A DNA stretch of 64,000 nt, from assembly GCA_946482515.1 (NCBI GenBank), contig CAMLRS010000009.1:1-64000 (forward strand). Direction: 5' to 3'. Position 1 is the stretch's first letter; each line of letters opens with the position of its first letter. Both the position numbers and the translations under genes were made by a program. Below are positions 49,335 through 58,104 of the stretch, in pieces. The stretch comes from an uncultured Flavobacteriales bacterium. Its GTDB lineage: Bacteria > Bacteroidota > Bacteroidia > Flavobacteriales > Crocinitomicaceae. A model generated the notes under the pieces. It worked only from the letters and a program-made list of their open reading frames with translations. It ran no database searches and was not told the origin of the DNA.

Positions 49335-51965
49335 TTAACCACCAGTTAATTTCTTAATCTCATTCAGCTTCATCAACGCTTCCACAGGCGTGAGCGTATT
49401 GATATCGATGGTAACCAGCTGATCGTGGATCTGTTCGAGCACGGGATCGTTGAGCTGGAAAAAGCTGAGCTGCATATTGGCGTCCTGCACAACTGCTTTG
49501 ACAGATTCCTTGAGTGAGCCGTTTTCGGAAGTGGCGTGGTTCATTTCCAGTTGGCGGAGCATCAATTCGGCACGATCTACTACCTTTTTCGGCATACCGG
49601 CCAGCTTGGCCACGTGGATTCCGAAGGAATGTTCGCTGCCGCCTTTCACCAGCTTGCGGAGGAAGATGATCTTTTGCCCCATTTCCTTCACCGACACGTT
49701 GTAGTTGTGGATGCGCGGGAACTGCTCTTCCATTTCGTTGAGCTCGTGATAGTGCGTGGCGAACAGCGTTTTGGGCTTGGCCTGCGGGAGCTCGTGCAGG
49801 AATTCGGCAATGGCCCAGGCAATGGAAATGCCATCGTAAGTACTCGTTCCGCGACCGATCTCGTCGAGGAGAATGAGGCTACGGTCTGACAGGTTGTTGA
49901 GAATGCTCGACGTTTCGTTCATTTCCACCATGAAGGTCGATTCGCCGGCCGCGATGTTGTCGGAAGCGCCCACGCGGGTAAAGATCTTGTCGACGATACC
50001 GATACGCGCCGCCGAAGCAGGCACAAAGCAGCCCATCTGGGCCAGTAGAACAATGAGCGCGGTTTGACGCAACAATGCACTTTTACCGGCCATGTTCGGT
50101 CCCGTGATCATGATGATCTGCTGGGTTTCGGTATCGAGGAATACGTCGTTCGGAACATAGGATTCGCCCGCTTTCATCTGTCCTTCGATCACCGGGTGGC
50201 GACCGTCTTTGATGTCGAGAATAAACGAATCATCGACCAGCGGGTACACGTAATTGTTCTTCACGGCCAGGTCGGCAAAACCGCAGAAGCAGTCGAGCTG
50301 CGCAATCATGTAGGCATTCTGCTGAATAGGCAGTACCCACGTGAGCAATTGCTGCAACAGCTTGTGGTAAATATCCGATTCAATGACGGCGATGCGGTCT
50401 TCGGCACCGAGGATTTTCGTTTCGTATTCTTTCAGCTCCGGGGTGATGTAGCGCTCGGCGTTGACCAGCGTCTGTTTGCGGATCCAGTCTTCCGGCACCT
50501 TGTCTTTGTGGGCATTGCGCACTTCGAGGTAATAGCCGAACACGTTGTTGAAGGCCACTTTCAGGCTTGGAATGCCGGTACGCTCCGATTCGCGATTCTG
50601 GATCAGCTCGAGGTAATCTTTGCCGGAATTGGAAATCCCGCGCAGGTCGTCGAGCTCGGCGTTTACACCGTCGGCAATCACCGGACCTTTGCCCAGCATC
50701 ACAGCCGGGTTTTCGGCAATCGTAGCGCGGATTTGAGTAATCAGCTCATCGCAGGGTTTCAGGCTGGCCGAAAGCTGCTGCAACAGATCGCTTTTCGTTT
50801 TCGCTGTAAGTGCTTTTAACGGTTCGATGCGATCCAGGATTCCTGCCAGTGCGTTCAGCTCTTTTGGTAGAATGCGGCCCGTGGCGACTTTCGACACCAG
50901 GCGTTCCATATCGCCGATCACGTCCAGCTCGGCTTCCACTCCATAGCGGAAGGATTCGTCGGACACGAGGTTTTTTACCGCATCGAGGCGCAGGGTGATC
51001 TGTTCGGCCTGTTTGAGCGGCATCACCAGCCAGCGCTGGAGCAAGCGGCCACCCATTGGCGTGCGCGTAGCGTTGATCACATCGTACAGCGTGCGACTGC
51101 CCTCGTTGAGCGGCGACACGAGCTCAAGGTTCCGGATCGTGAAGCGGTCGAGCCACACGTATTTGTCTTCTTCGATGCGCTGCACGCGGGTAATGTGCGC
51201 CACGCGGTCGTGCTGCGTTTCGCTCAGGTAGTGCAAAATAGCACCCGAAGCGATCATGCCCAGCGGCAGGTTCTCGATCCCGAATCCTTTCATGGAATTG
51301 GTCTCGAAATGCGCCGTTAGCCGGTCAGTCGCAAAATCGCTGGTATAGATCCAGTCGTCGAGGCGAAACGTGTAGTAACGCTGCCCGAAGTGTTCTTCAA
51401 AGAATTTGGAGCGGTTTTTCTGGAACAGGATTTCGCTCGGCTCAAAGCCCTGGAGCAATTTGCCGAGGTAATCGAGCGAGCCTTGTGCGGTGAAAAATTC
51501 ACCCGTGCTCACATCGAGGAAAGCGATTCCGTGCACGTCCTTATCGAAATGGATGGAGCACAGGAAGTTGTTCTTGAAACCGTTCAGGGTTTTATCGCTG
51601 TAGGAAACGCCCGGAGTTACCAGTTCGGTCACGCCGCGTTTCACAATGCCTTTCACCGATTTCGGGTCTTCGAGCTGGTCGCAGATCGCCACGCGGTAGC
51701 CTGCGCGAACGAGCTTGGGCAGATACGTTTCGAGCGAATGGTGCGGAAAGCCTGCCAGCGCCGTTTCCGATTCGGAACCGTTGCCGCGCTTGGTAAGCAC
51801 AATGCCCAGCACACGTGAAGCGGTAATGGCATCTTCGCCGAACGTTTCGTAAAAATCGCCCACGCGGAACAGCAGCAAGGCCTGCGGATGCTTTGCCTTG
51901 ATCGCATTGTATTGTTGCATCAGCGGGGTTTCGCCGAAGGTTTTTGCTGCTTTCTGCTTTGCCAA
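49335..51965 (-). CDS. mutS: DNA mismatch repair protein MutS
   Basis: 876 residues, the normal MutS length. The mismatch-recognition N-domain contains LLLFRVGDFYETFGEDA with the stacking Phe. Connector, lever and clamp domains follow. The ABC ATPase has Walker A GPNMAGKS at 622-629, Walker B SLILLDEIGRGTSTYDG and the signature region. A C-terminal HTH/dimerisation tail closes it. The start is a TTG at 51965: it gives the family's usual MAKxK..ETPLMQQYNAIKAKHP N-terminus, and a -7 element sits 23 nt upstream. It recognises base mismatches and recruits MutL. Confidence 0.96.
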   Translation of the reverse strand: MAKQKAAKTFGETPLMQQYNAIKAKHPQALLLFRVGDFYETFGEDAITASRVLGIVLTKRGNGSESETALAGFPHHSLETYLPKLVRAGYRVAICDQLEDPKSVKGIVKRGVTELVTPGVSYSDKTLNGFKNNFLCSIHFDKDVHGIAFLDVSTGEFFTAQGSLDYLGKLLQGFEPSEILFQKNRSKFFEEHFGQRYYTFRLDDWIYTSDFATDRLTAHFETNSMKGFGIENLPLGMIASGAILHYLSETQHDRVAHITRVQRIEEDKYVWLDRFTIRNLELVSPLNEGSRTLYDVINATRTPMGGRLLQRWLVMPLKQAEQITLRLDAVKNLVSDESFRYGVEAELDVIGDMERLVSKVATGRILPKELNALAGILDRIEPLKALTAKTKSDLLQQLSASLKPCDELITQIRATIAENPAVMLGKGPVIADGVNAELDDLRGISNSGKDYLELIQNRESERTGIPSLKVAFNNVFGYYLEVRNAHKDKVPEDWIRKQTLVNAERYITPELKEYETKILGAEDRIAVIESDIYHKLLQQLLTWVLPIQQNAYMIAQLDCFCGFADLAVKNNYVYPLVDDSFILDIKDGRHPVIEGQMKAGESYVPNDVFLDTETQQIIMITGPNMAGKSALLRQTALIVLLAQMGCFVPASAARIGIVDKIFTRVGASDNIAAGESTFMVEMNETSSILNNLSDRSLILLDEIGRGTSTYDGISIAWAIAEFLHELPQAKPKTLFATHYHELNEMEEQFPRIHNYNVSVKEMGQKIIFLRKLVKGGSEHSFGIHVAKLAGMPKKVVDRAELMLRQLEMNHATSENGSLKESVKAVVQDANMQLSFFQLNDPVLEQIHDQLVTIDINTLTPVEALMKLNEIKKLTGG

Positions 51966-51988
51966 AAGAAGGAATTTGCGGTTACCCG

Positions 51989-51996
51989 CAAAAATA
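51989..51996 (-). promoter_or_regulatory. -7 element of mutS; supports a TTG start
   Basis: Minus-strand TATTTTTG, a perfect TAnnTTTG, 23 nt before the TTG at 51965. No ATG lies between them. Confidence 0.55.
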
Positions 51997-52049
51997 AACG
52001 CTCACAGCCGTATATCGGCCGTTTTTCGGGCAGTGTTATCAACAAGGTG

Positions 52050-52228
52050 GAAGATTGTAGTTAATAAGTTGGTAGTTAGAAGTTGGAAGTTAGAAGTTGG
52101 AAGTTGGAAGTTGGTAGTTTGAAGTTGCTGTTCCTAACTCCGAAACTCGTCAACTTAAACTCGTCAACTCAAAAACTCATCAACTCGCTAACTCTAAAAC
52201 TCAGGAACTCGCTAACTACCAACTCAAC
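52050..52228. repeat. Inverted GTTGG / CCAAC word arms
   Basis: Left arm 52058-52127 is a run of GTTGGAAGTTAGAA words. Right arm 52140-52227 is ACTCGTCAACTTAAACTC words ending CTAACTACCAACTCAAC. The arms are G/T-rich and A/C-rich respectively, so a large imperfect hairpin could form between mutS and the convergent-side gene. Confidence 0.75.
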
Positions 52229-52229
52229 A

Positions 52230-53891
52230 CTACTCCTCCACGATCAGCTTGAGAAGCTCGGTTTGCTGTTGTTTCCGTAATTCAACAAAGTAGATTCCGG
52301 CGCTCATTTCAGCACAGTCGAACTGGATCACTCCATCGGAAAAAAGAACTGGTTGAACGTCCATTTCCTGGCCCTGGCTGTTTCGTAGGCGGATGTCGGA
52401 CAGGTCAACGTCCTTGGCCCGAATGTAGCATGTGCCGCTCGTCGGATTGGGGTAAACAACACTAGTTCCCATGGTGCTTACATGGATACTTCTGTAATCC
52501 GAATAGCTGTAATCGCCGTTGAAATCCGTTTGTTTGATGCGGTAATAATTGATGCCTTCAAACGGATTATCGTCAGCGAACTGGTAGCTCAGCAGTTCGG
52601 CAGTTGTACCGGCGCCTTTTACGTTTCCAAGACTGATCCAGTCATAACCGTTTTCACTCTTTTCGATGGTGAAATAATCGTTGTTGGTTTGCGACGACGG
52701 CATCCAGCTCAGCTGGACATGACGCTCATCGAGCAATTCCACATCAAAGGCCAGCCATTCAACAGGCAACGGATCAGCGATGATCATGGGATAGAATGTG
52801 CCGCAGGGAGGCATGGTCCAGGTAGTCAATACCGGTGGAGCGAGTGTATCAAAAGTATAGATGTTGTCCTGGCCATTGTAGCGGGGACCGAACCAACGGT
52901 AGTCTGTATCGTTGTTCACCATGATGTTGCCCGGCCCGGGAGGAGCATGCAGCCCCGCAGCACCCGGAGAAAAAACATCCCACCCGCGCCAGGAAGGAAT
53001 GTAGACGGTGTTTTGCTCAATGAGATTGCTACCGGCATCGCCGTTATGAAAGTTGACATCGACTTCGAGGTAGTTCTCGAAAACGACATTGTATTGCGCA
53101 CCCAAATGCAGCGTGAAATGCCTTATTCTGCGAATGCTGTTGCCGACAAAGAGGTTGTAATCGCCCCTGATATCGACATAGCCATTTCCGCTTCCGCCTT
53201 TGTTGTAGGAGCGGTCTACAGAACAATTCCGAACAGTATTGTGGTTTCCGCGGATATAGACGGGATCGGTTCCCGATTTCAGGATCTGGCAACCGTCCAG
53301 CCAGCAATTACTGCTACCCACGTTTATTTCCACCTGTCTTACATACAAATTGTTGGCGCCGTGCGGATCATTCTGAAAACAGCTGTCGCAGTAACCGCCA
53401 TTCTGCAAACCGGGCCTGTCGATGGGCTCGTTCCCATCTACACGGTAATAAATCGTGAGGTCTTCCAGACCAGCGTTCGTTACCCCGACAAACTGGATGG
53501 TGTTCTTTTTTCCCTGTGCCCAGGTGGAACGAATGGTGGATTCCAGTCTGACCGACGCCGAGTCGACGCCTCTCAGCACAACATTGCTGCGCATGTTTAG
53601 GGTGGTGCCAATGGCATAAATACCTGCATTCAGCAGAACGACACCACCACCGGAAGTATTGGCATTGTCGATAGCAGCCTGCAGGTCGTCGCCCGGGTTC
53701 AGGGTATTTACTATCGTCAGATTTTCAGGAATTCCTCCCGTTACGCCGGCTGTTACCCAATGATTGATAGCAGGGTAAGCGGCATCAAAACAACCTGAAT
53801 CGGCTACCATACACGGATCACCATATTGGCACTGACCAAAAGCCTGCTGAGAGCCCTGGCATATTAGTAAAAGAAGGAACAGCCGTTTCAT
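52230..53891 (-). CDS. Secreted parallel beta-helix protein with T9SS sorting domain
   Basis: 553 residues. Signal peptide (MKRLFLLLLICQGSQQAFG). Residues about 55-330 are a right-handed parallel beta-helix of the pectate-lyase type: GDDLQAAIDNANTSGGGVVLLNAGIYAIGTTLNMRSNVVLRGVD at its start, then rungs such as NTIQFVGVTNAGLEDLTIYY and RGNHNTVRNCSV. A beta-sandwich region (about 380-470, WLAFDVELLDERHVQLSWMPSSQTNNDYFTIEKSENGYDW) precedes the T9SS type A sorting domain (VVYPNPTSGTCYI). It is probably a surface polysaccharide-binding or -degrading protein; no catalytic residues can be assigned. Confidence 0.87.
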   Translation of the reverse strand: MKRLFLLLLICQGSQQAFGQCQYGDPCMVADSGCFDAAYPAINHWVTAGVTGGIPENLTIVNTLNPGDDLQAAIDNANTSGGGVVLLNAGIYAIGTTLNMRSNVVLRGVDSASVRLESTIRSTWAQGKKNTIQFVGVTNAGLEDLTIYYRVDGNEPIDRPGLQNGGYCDSCFQNDPHGANNLYVRQVEINVGSSNCWLDGCQILKSGTDPVYIRGNHNTVRNCSVDRSYNKGGSGNGYVDIRGDYNLFVGNSIRRIRHFTLHLGAQYNVVFENYLEVDVNFHNGDAGSNLIEQNTVYIPSWRGWDVFSPGAAGLHAPPGPGNIMVNNDTDYRWFGPRYNGQDNIYTFDTLAPPVLTTWTMPPCGTFYPMIIADPLPVEWLAFDVELLDERHVQLSWMPSSQTNNDYFTIEKSENGYDWISLGNVKGAGTTAELLSYQFADDNPFEGINYYRIKQTDFNGDYSYSDYRSIHVSTMGTSVVYPNPTSGTCYIRAKDVDLSDIRLRNSQGQEMDVQPVLFSDGVIQFDCAEMSAGIYFVELRKQQQTELLKLIVEE

Positions 53892-54241
53892 CGCTTTTTC
53901 CCTGAAGTTTAAGTTTAGTTGCGTTCATCGTACCTGCATGCGCTATCGACAGCATGCTAACGGATCATCAATAATGGATCGCGAGCGCATCACAGACAAT
54001 AATGCAGGCATGATTTCACCTCAAATAAACAGCTTCCTTCGTTCAGGGAACGAGACCGCTGGCGTTAAAAAGCGTTAGTCCCTCAATTAATCACCTGGTA
54101 TTAGACCAATATAAACAATTGATTTAAAGGACATTAATCAAAGATATCGTTCTCTATCTCCAGTAATTTTGTATGTATAATTTTACTCGTGTTGTAAACC
54201 TTTTGCTTACCAAGCAACGGCCTCGAACTACTGATTCCCAA
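53892..54241. other. 350-bp gap, nothing recognised
   Basis: No coding frame. There is a GCATGC-containing inverted pair (CTGCATGCGC and ACAGCATGC near 53932-53957) but no word repeats, which is unusual for gaps of this size here. It contains the upstream region of the gene at 53891. Confidence 0.5.
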
Positions 54242-56992
54242 CTATTTAACGAAACGCTTCGCCACTACTCCTGTCTCGGTTATTACTTCCACGAGGTAGA
54301 TCCCTGAAGGCAGCGCAGCAACTTCGGCTTTGTTTCCGGAAACGGTGAGCAGCTCATGGCCAGAGAGATCGCGGATCACGAGGCCTTTCACCGGAACGTC
54401 GGATTTCACGAAAAGCTCGTTGGTAGCCGGAACCGGGTAAACGAGCACGTCGTTTTGAGTCAGCTCTTCGGTTGACAGCAAGCACGGCAGGATTTCGTAG
54501 TACGTATTCGTGACTTCGTTGGTGATCACCGGCGGGTTGAAATCGAAGTAGATATCCGCCTGGTTGGTTGCTACGGAACCGTCGGCAATTGTTGCAACCG
54601 GATCGAGCTGGAAGATCACGTAGCCATGCGAAAGCGGCTCGTTGTTCGTACTATCAGGCAGCATGATGCTATCGAAGTAGAACGAGATCACGTTACCCGG
54701 CAGGATTTCCGTCAATACGGGGAAACTGCTGGCCGTAACGCGCAGGCTGTTGATATCAAGGAACGGACTGATGGAATCGAGCACGCGGATGTGCACGGCT
54801 TCGGCATTTCCGGTATTCTGGAAACGCACGGTGTAGGTGAGCATCTGATCGCTTTCCACGTAATCTTCACCACAAGCACCCTGCGGATACACCTGTACGT
54901 CGTTCGGGTCGTAACCGTTGACCACAGGGAAGCACCAGGTTTTTGCGTTGTTGAGTGTATCGGCATCGCCACCGAATGGCGTGAGCAGCATGTCGAAGCA
55001 GATGGTATCGCCGATCTGCGCATCCGGACTCACGGTGAAGTACAAATGCGGCGTCACATGAGCGGAATCATAGGCCATATCCACGAGGTTCCAGATCAGA
55101 GTATCGCCGTTGATTGCATCCGGTGTGATGGAAGCGGAATCGAGCGTTAAGAGGGAATCGATCACGAGTGTCAGCTCGCCGTTTACCCATTCGCATCCGC
55201 TGTTCAGCACATCGACCCAGGCATTGGCCGGGAAACCCGGACGGAAAGTTCCGGCTATCAAATGACCGTCGAGGTCGAAATCGGTGAGCTCCGAAGGACC
55301 GTTGATCAGGATGGAAGATGTTTCCTCGCAGCCATACGCATCTGTTACGTTTACGGTATAGATTCCTCCGGCAGGAAAATGACCAACAGGTGTGGTTTCG
55401 CCAGTACTCCACGTATAAGTGAAAGGAACGGCACCATAAAGCGGATGAACTGCTGCATACGGTGTTTCCAGGCCTTCGCAGGTAACGGTTGTTTGAACGC
55501 TGTCGTAAACCAGCGCCATGTTTGCGCAAAGCTCTTCTTCGAATTGCACGACATACACATTCACGCTTTGAAGAAAATTGTCGACAGGAAGGATTGTTTC
55601 CGCTGCTGAAGGATCGACATCAAAATTGGCACTCAGGTAATGACCGCACCCAAGCAGCTTTCCTTCCGCATTCCGGACAATGTGCTGGCAATAATCAGAA
55701 TTGCTTCCGCCCAGCGTTTGCAGCCAGAGCAGGTTACCGTCCGTATCGTATTTTTCATAATAAACATCGAAACCACCCTGTGAGGTTTGCTCGCTGAGCC
55801 CCGGTCCCGGATCAAAATCAACTGTTTCTACGAACGATCCACCAACATAGAGACTTCCGACAGCATCTGTAAAAGCTGTGTAACCGTACTCTTCGCCGGG
55901 TCCTCCGAAGACACGTGTCCAGACCATTTCACCAGATGACGTGTATTTCTGTACAAATACATCGGCTATTCCATTGGAGGTGTATTCCAGGGTGTTTAAT
56001 CCCGGATCGAAATCAACCGTCTCGTAGTACGAACCTACTACGAACACATTACCTGCGGCATCCGACTGGATTGCACAGCCCCTGTCGTAGCTATCGCCGC
56101 CAAATCCACGCACCCAGATAAAATCACCCATCGGGTTCAGTTTCAGTACAAATACATCATCGGAGCCGTTCGACACGAGCGAATCGGACTCAATACCTTC
56201 ATTGAAATCAGCAGCTCCCCGGAAGTAGCCGGTTGCCAGGATATTTCCGTCCGCGTCCACATTCAGACCTCCCGGCATGTCGTCATTGGCCCCTCCTATG
56301 TTGCGCGACCAGATCAAGTCTCCGTCGGGTTCCAACTTCAGGATATAAGCGTCCCAGTTTCCGGCGGTATTCAGGTTTCCTGTTCCACTGCCAGTGGTAA
56401 TTGTCATGTTGCCACCGATCATCCCCATCACGCAGATATTACCGGCGAGGTCAAATACCATTCGCGTAACATCGTCTATTCCCGACGAGCCGTACGTAAG
56501 CACCCAGTCGAACTCACCATCAGCGTTCAGTTTCAGAACAAAAGCATCATTATTGCCATTGGTCGCATGCTCTTCCACCCCTGGTCCCGGGTCAAAGTCC
56601 GTCCATCCATTGTAATGCCCCCCGATGTAAACATTCTGTTCTGCATCTGCCAGGATGGTATTTCCCCAATCAAAACTACCGCCACCAAAAGAGGTTCCCC
56701 AGACAAAATTGCCATTGGAATCCAGCTTCTGTATAAAGATATCTACGGATGAGCTCGACACGACGTTGAACACATCTGGTCCGGGATCAAGGTCCATCGT
56801 ATTATCGAAATAACCGGTGGTGTAGACATTGCCTTCCGCATCGGTTGTGACACAATTGGTCGATCCAGTGGAACCGCCGTTGATATTGGTCTGGTAATTA
56901 CCCACGCCCCAATCGAGTGTGAGCGACTGAGCGGATGCGAAAAACGGTAAAATGCCGAGGAATGCGGCAGTGAGGATTTGGGTTGATTTCAT
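54242..56992 (-). CDS. Secreted SBBP-type beta-propeller protein with T9SS sorting domain
   Basis: 916 residues from the ATG at 56992 (signal peptide MKSTQILTAAFLGILPFFASAQ). About residues 30-500 hold repeated units of the SBBP type, each with D-A-x-G-N-V-Y-x-x-G and DVFVLKLNxxGxFxW, likely a beta-propeller. Residues about 505-590 are a SprB-like repeat (FTYTWSTGETTPVG, YTVNVTDAYGCEET). Residues about 690-840 are a conserved-repeat (DUF11-like) domain (LTYTVRFQNTGNAEAVHIRVLDSI). A T9SS type A sorting domain (LVYPVPATNELFVKSD) ends it. An in-frame ATG at 57106 precedes promoter and repeat sequence and is rejected. Probably a surface protein; function unknown. Confidence 0.9.
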   Translation of the reverse strand: MKSTQILTAAFLGILPFFASAQSLTLDWGVGNYQTNINGGSTGSTNCVTTDAEGNVYTTGYFDNTMDLDPGPDVFNVVSSSSVDIFIQKLDSNGNFVWGTSFGGGSFDWGNTILADAEQNVYIGGHYNGWTDFDPGPGVEEHATNGNNDAFVLKLNADGEFDWVLTYGSSGIDDVTRMVFDLAGNICVMGMIGGNMTITTGSGTGNLNTAGNWDAYILKLEPDGDLIWSRNIGGANDDMPGGLNVDADGNILATGYFRGAADFNEGIESDSLVSNGSDDVFVLKLNPMGDFIWVRGFGGDSYDRGCAIQSDAAGNVFVVGSYYETVDFDPGLNTLEYTSNGIADVFVQKYTSSGEMVWTRVFGGPGEEYGYTAFTDAVGSLYVGGSFVETVDFDPGPGLSEQTSQGGFDVYYEKYDTDGNLLWLQTLGGSNSDYCQHIVRNAEGKLLGCGHYLSANFDVDPSAAETILPVDNFLQSVNVYVVQFEEELCANMALVYDSVQTTVTCEGLETPYAAVHPLYGAVPFTYTWSTGETTPVGHFPAGGIYTVNVTDAYGCEETSSILINGPSELTDFDLDGHLIAGTFRPGFPANAWVDVLNSGCEWVNGELTLVIDSLLTLDSASITPDAINGDTLIWNLVDMAYDSAHVTPHLYFTVSPDAQIGDTICFDMLLTPFGGDADTLNNAKTWCFPVVNGYDPNDVQVYPQGACGEDYVESDQMLTYTVRFQNTGNAEAVHIRVLDSISPFLDINSLRVTASSFPVLTEILPGNVISFYFDSIMLPDSTNNEPLSHGYVIFQLDPVATIADGSVATNQADIYFDFNPPVITNEVTNTYYEILPCLLSTEELTQNDVLVYPVPATNELFVKSDVPVKGLVIRDLSGHELLTVSGNKAEVAALPSGIYLVEVITETGVVAKRFVK

Positions 56993-57012
56993 TGTTCTTG
57001 TTACAGTTGCCC

Positions 57013-57020
57013 CAAAGATA
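57013..57020 (-). promoter_or_regulatory. -7 element for the SBBP-type gene
   Basis: Minus-strand TATCTTTG, a perfect TAnnTTTG, 20 nt before the ATG at 56992. Confidence 0.55.
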
Positions 57021-57029
57021 AGTGATTTT

Positions 57030-57305
57030 AGCTGGAAGTTACCCGTTGCTAGTTGGAAGTTGGTTTTAGTTACACCTCTTATCTCGCGGCTCCGGAATCT
57101 TAACAACTATATCAAACCACATAGGACACATAGAACACATAGGGATAGTCGTTGGGTAGTTGTTGAGTGAGGAGTTAGTGAGTTACAGAGTTGGTTTTTC
57201 AATCTCCGCTCTCCCCTCCGAACGCGTCAACTCACAAACTCTGCAACCCGGCAACTCACTAACTAAGTAACTCGCAACTTCCAACTAGTAACTTCTAACT
57301 ATTTT
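57030..57305. repeat. Inverted word arms with one CACATAG copy
   Basis: Contains CCACATAGGACACATAGAAC (57117 on), a left arm of GTTGAGTGAGGAGTTAGTGA words (57150-57200) and a right arm of AACTCACAAACTCTGC, GGCAACTCACTAACT and CGCAACTTCCAACT words (57226-57298). Confidence 0.75.
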
Positions 57306-57311
57306 TGCCCC

Positions 57312-57851
57312 ATGACGGAAAACCGCAAATTGAAACTCTGGGAGCTCGATCGCGTTGACGAAGCCACATTCCGCGCGCAGGAGAAGTTCCCGATTATCGT
57401 GGTACTGAACGACATCCGCAGCCTGAACAATATCGGGTCGTTTTTCCGTACAGCAGACGCTTTCAACGTGGAGAAGATCTACCTCTGCGGCATTACGGCC
57501 GTACCACCCCACCGCGAGATCCAGAAAACGGCACTGGGTGCCACTGAAACCGTAACCTGGGAACACCGCGCTTCGATCACCGAGCTGGTGGCCGAGCTAC
57601 AAGCATCAGGTGTGCGTGTCTGCAGCATCGAACAAGCAGAGAAAACCACTTCGCTGGAACAGGTTTCAGCTCTTCCGAATGAACGCTACGCATTGGTTTT
57701 CGGTAACGAAGTAGATGGCGTAGACCAGGCCGTTGTGGACGCTTCCGATTACATCATCGAGATCCCGCAATTTGGCACCAAGCACAGCCTGAATGTTTCG
57801 GTTTGTGCGGGGATAGTGTTGTGGGAGTTTGCAAAACGGTACCTGGGATAG
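57312..57851 (+). CDS. SpoU/TrmH-family RNA methyltransferase
   Basis: 179 residues of SPOUT type. Motif 1 is NDIRSLNNIGSFFRTADAFNVEKIYL with Asn and Arg (NIGSFFRTAD). Motif 2 is ALVFGNEVDGV, and motif 3 is IPQFGTKHSLNVSVCAGIVLWE, the trefoil-knot SAM-binding site. It lacks the L30e-like N-terminal domain of larger members, so it is a short single-domain form like TrmL- or TrmH-type tRNA 2'-O-methylases. The exact RNA target is uncertain. Confidence 0.92.
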   Translation: MTENRKLKLWELDRVDEATFRAQEKFPIIVVLNDIRSLNNIGSFFRTADAFNVEKIYLCGITAVPPHREIQKTALGATETVTWEHRASITELVAELQASGVRVCSIEQAEKTTSLEQVSALPNERYALVFGNEVDGVDQAVVDASDYIIEIPQFGTKHSLNVSVCAGIVLWEFAKRYLG

Positions 57852-58066
57852 TCTTCACCACAAAGGAGCAAAGAATAATTGTCCTGCTGTGTTTGTTAAG
57901 AAAGCAAAGGGATCACGGTTAATTCACAGGTAGTTGTTCAAACAACCGAAACCCTTTGCTGCCTTAAAGCAGTATGCCTGCATAAATAACCTTGCTCCTT
58001 TGTGGTGAGATGAATAACAATCTGATAACATTTCCGGGGGCTTTTTGGGGAAACGTGGTTCGAAAA

Positions 58067-58097
58067 TTGAATAGCGCCATCCGAAACCGTATTTTTG
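58067..58097 (+). promoter_or_regulatory. Consensus Bacteroidota promoter
   Basis: TTG (58067-58069), 20-nt spacer, TATTTTTG (58090-58097). It ends only 7 nt before the ATG at 58105, so the mRNA of the next gene may be nearly leaderless. Confidence 0.7.
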
Positions 58098-58104
58098 GAT
58101 ACCT

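Noticed and set aside
52482..53600. Long open frame (372 codons) antisense to the beta-helix protein gene
   Set aside because: The opposite strand encodes a full-length protein with signal peptide and T9SS domain; the antisense frame lacks motifs and reflects codon bias.
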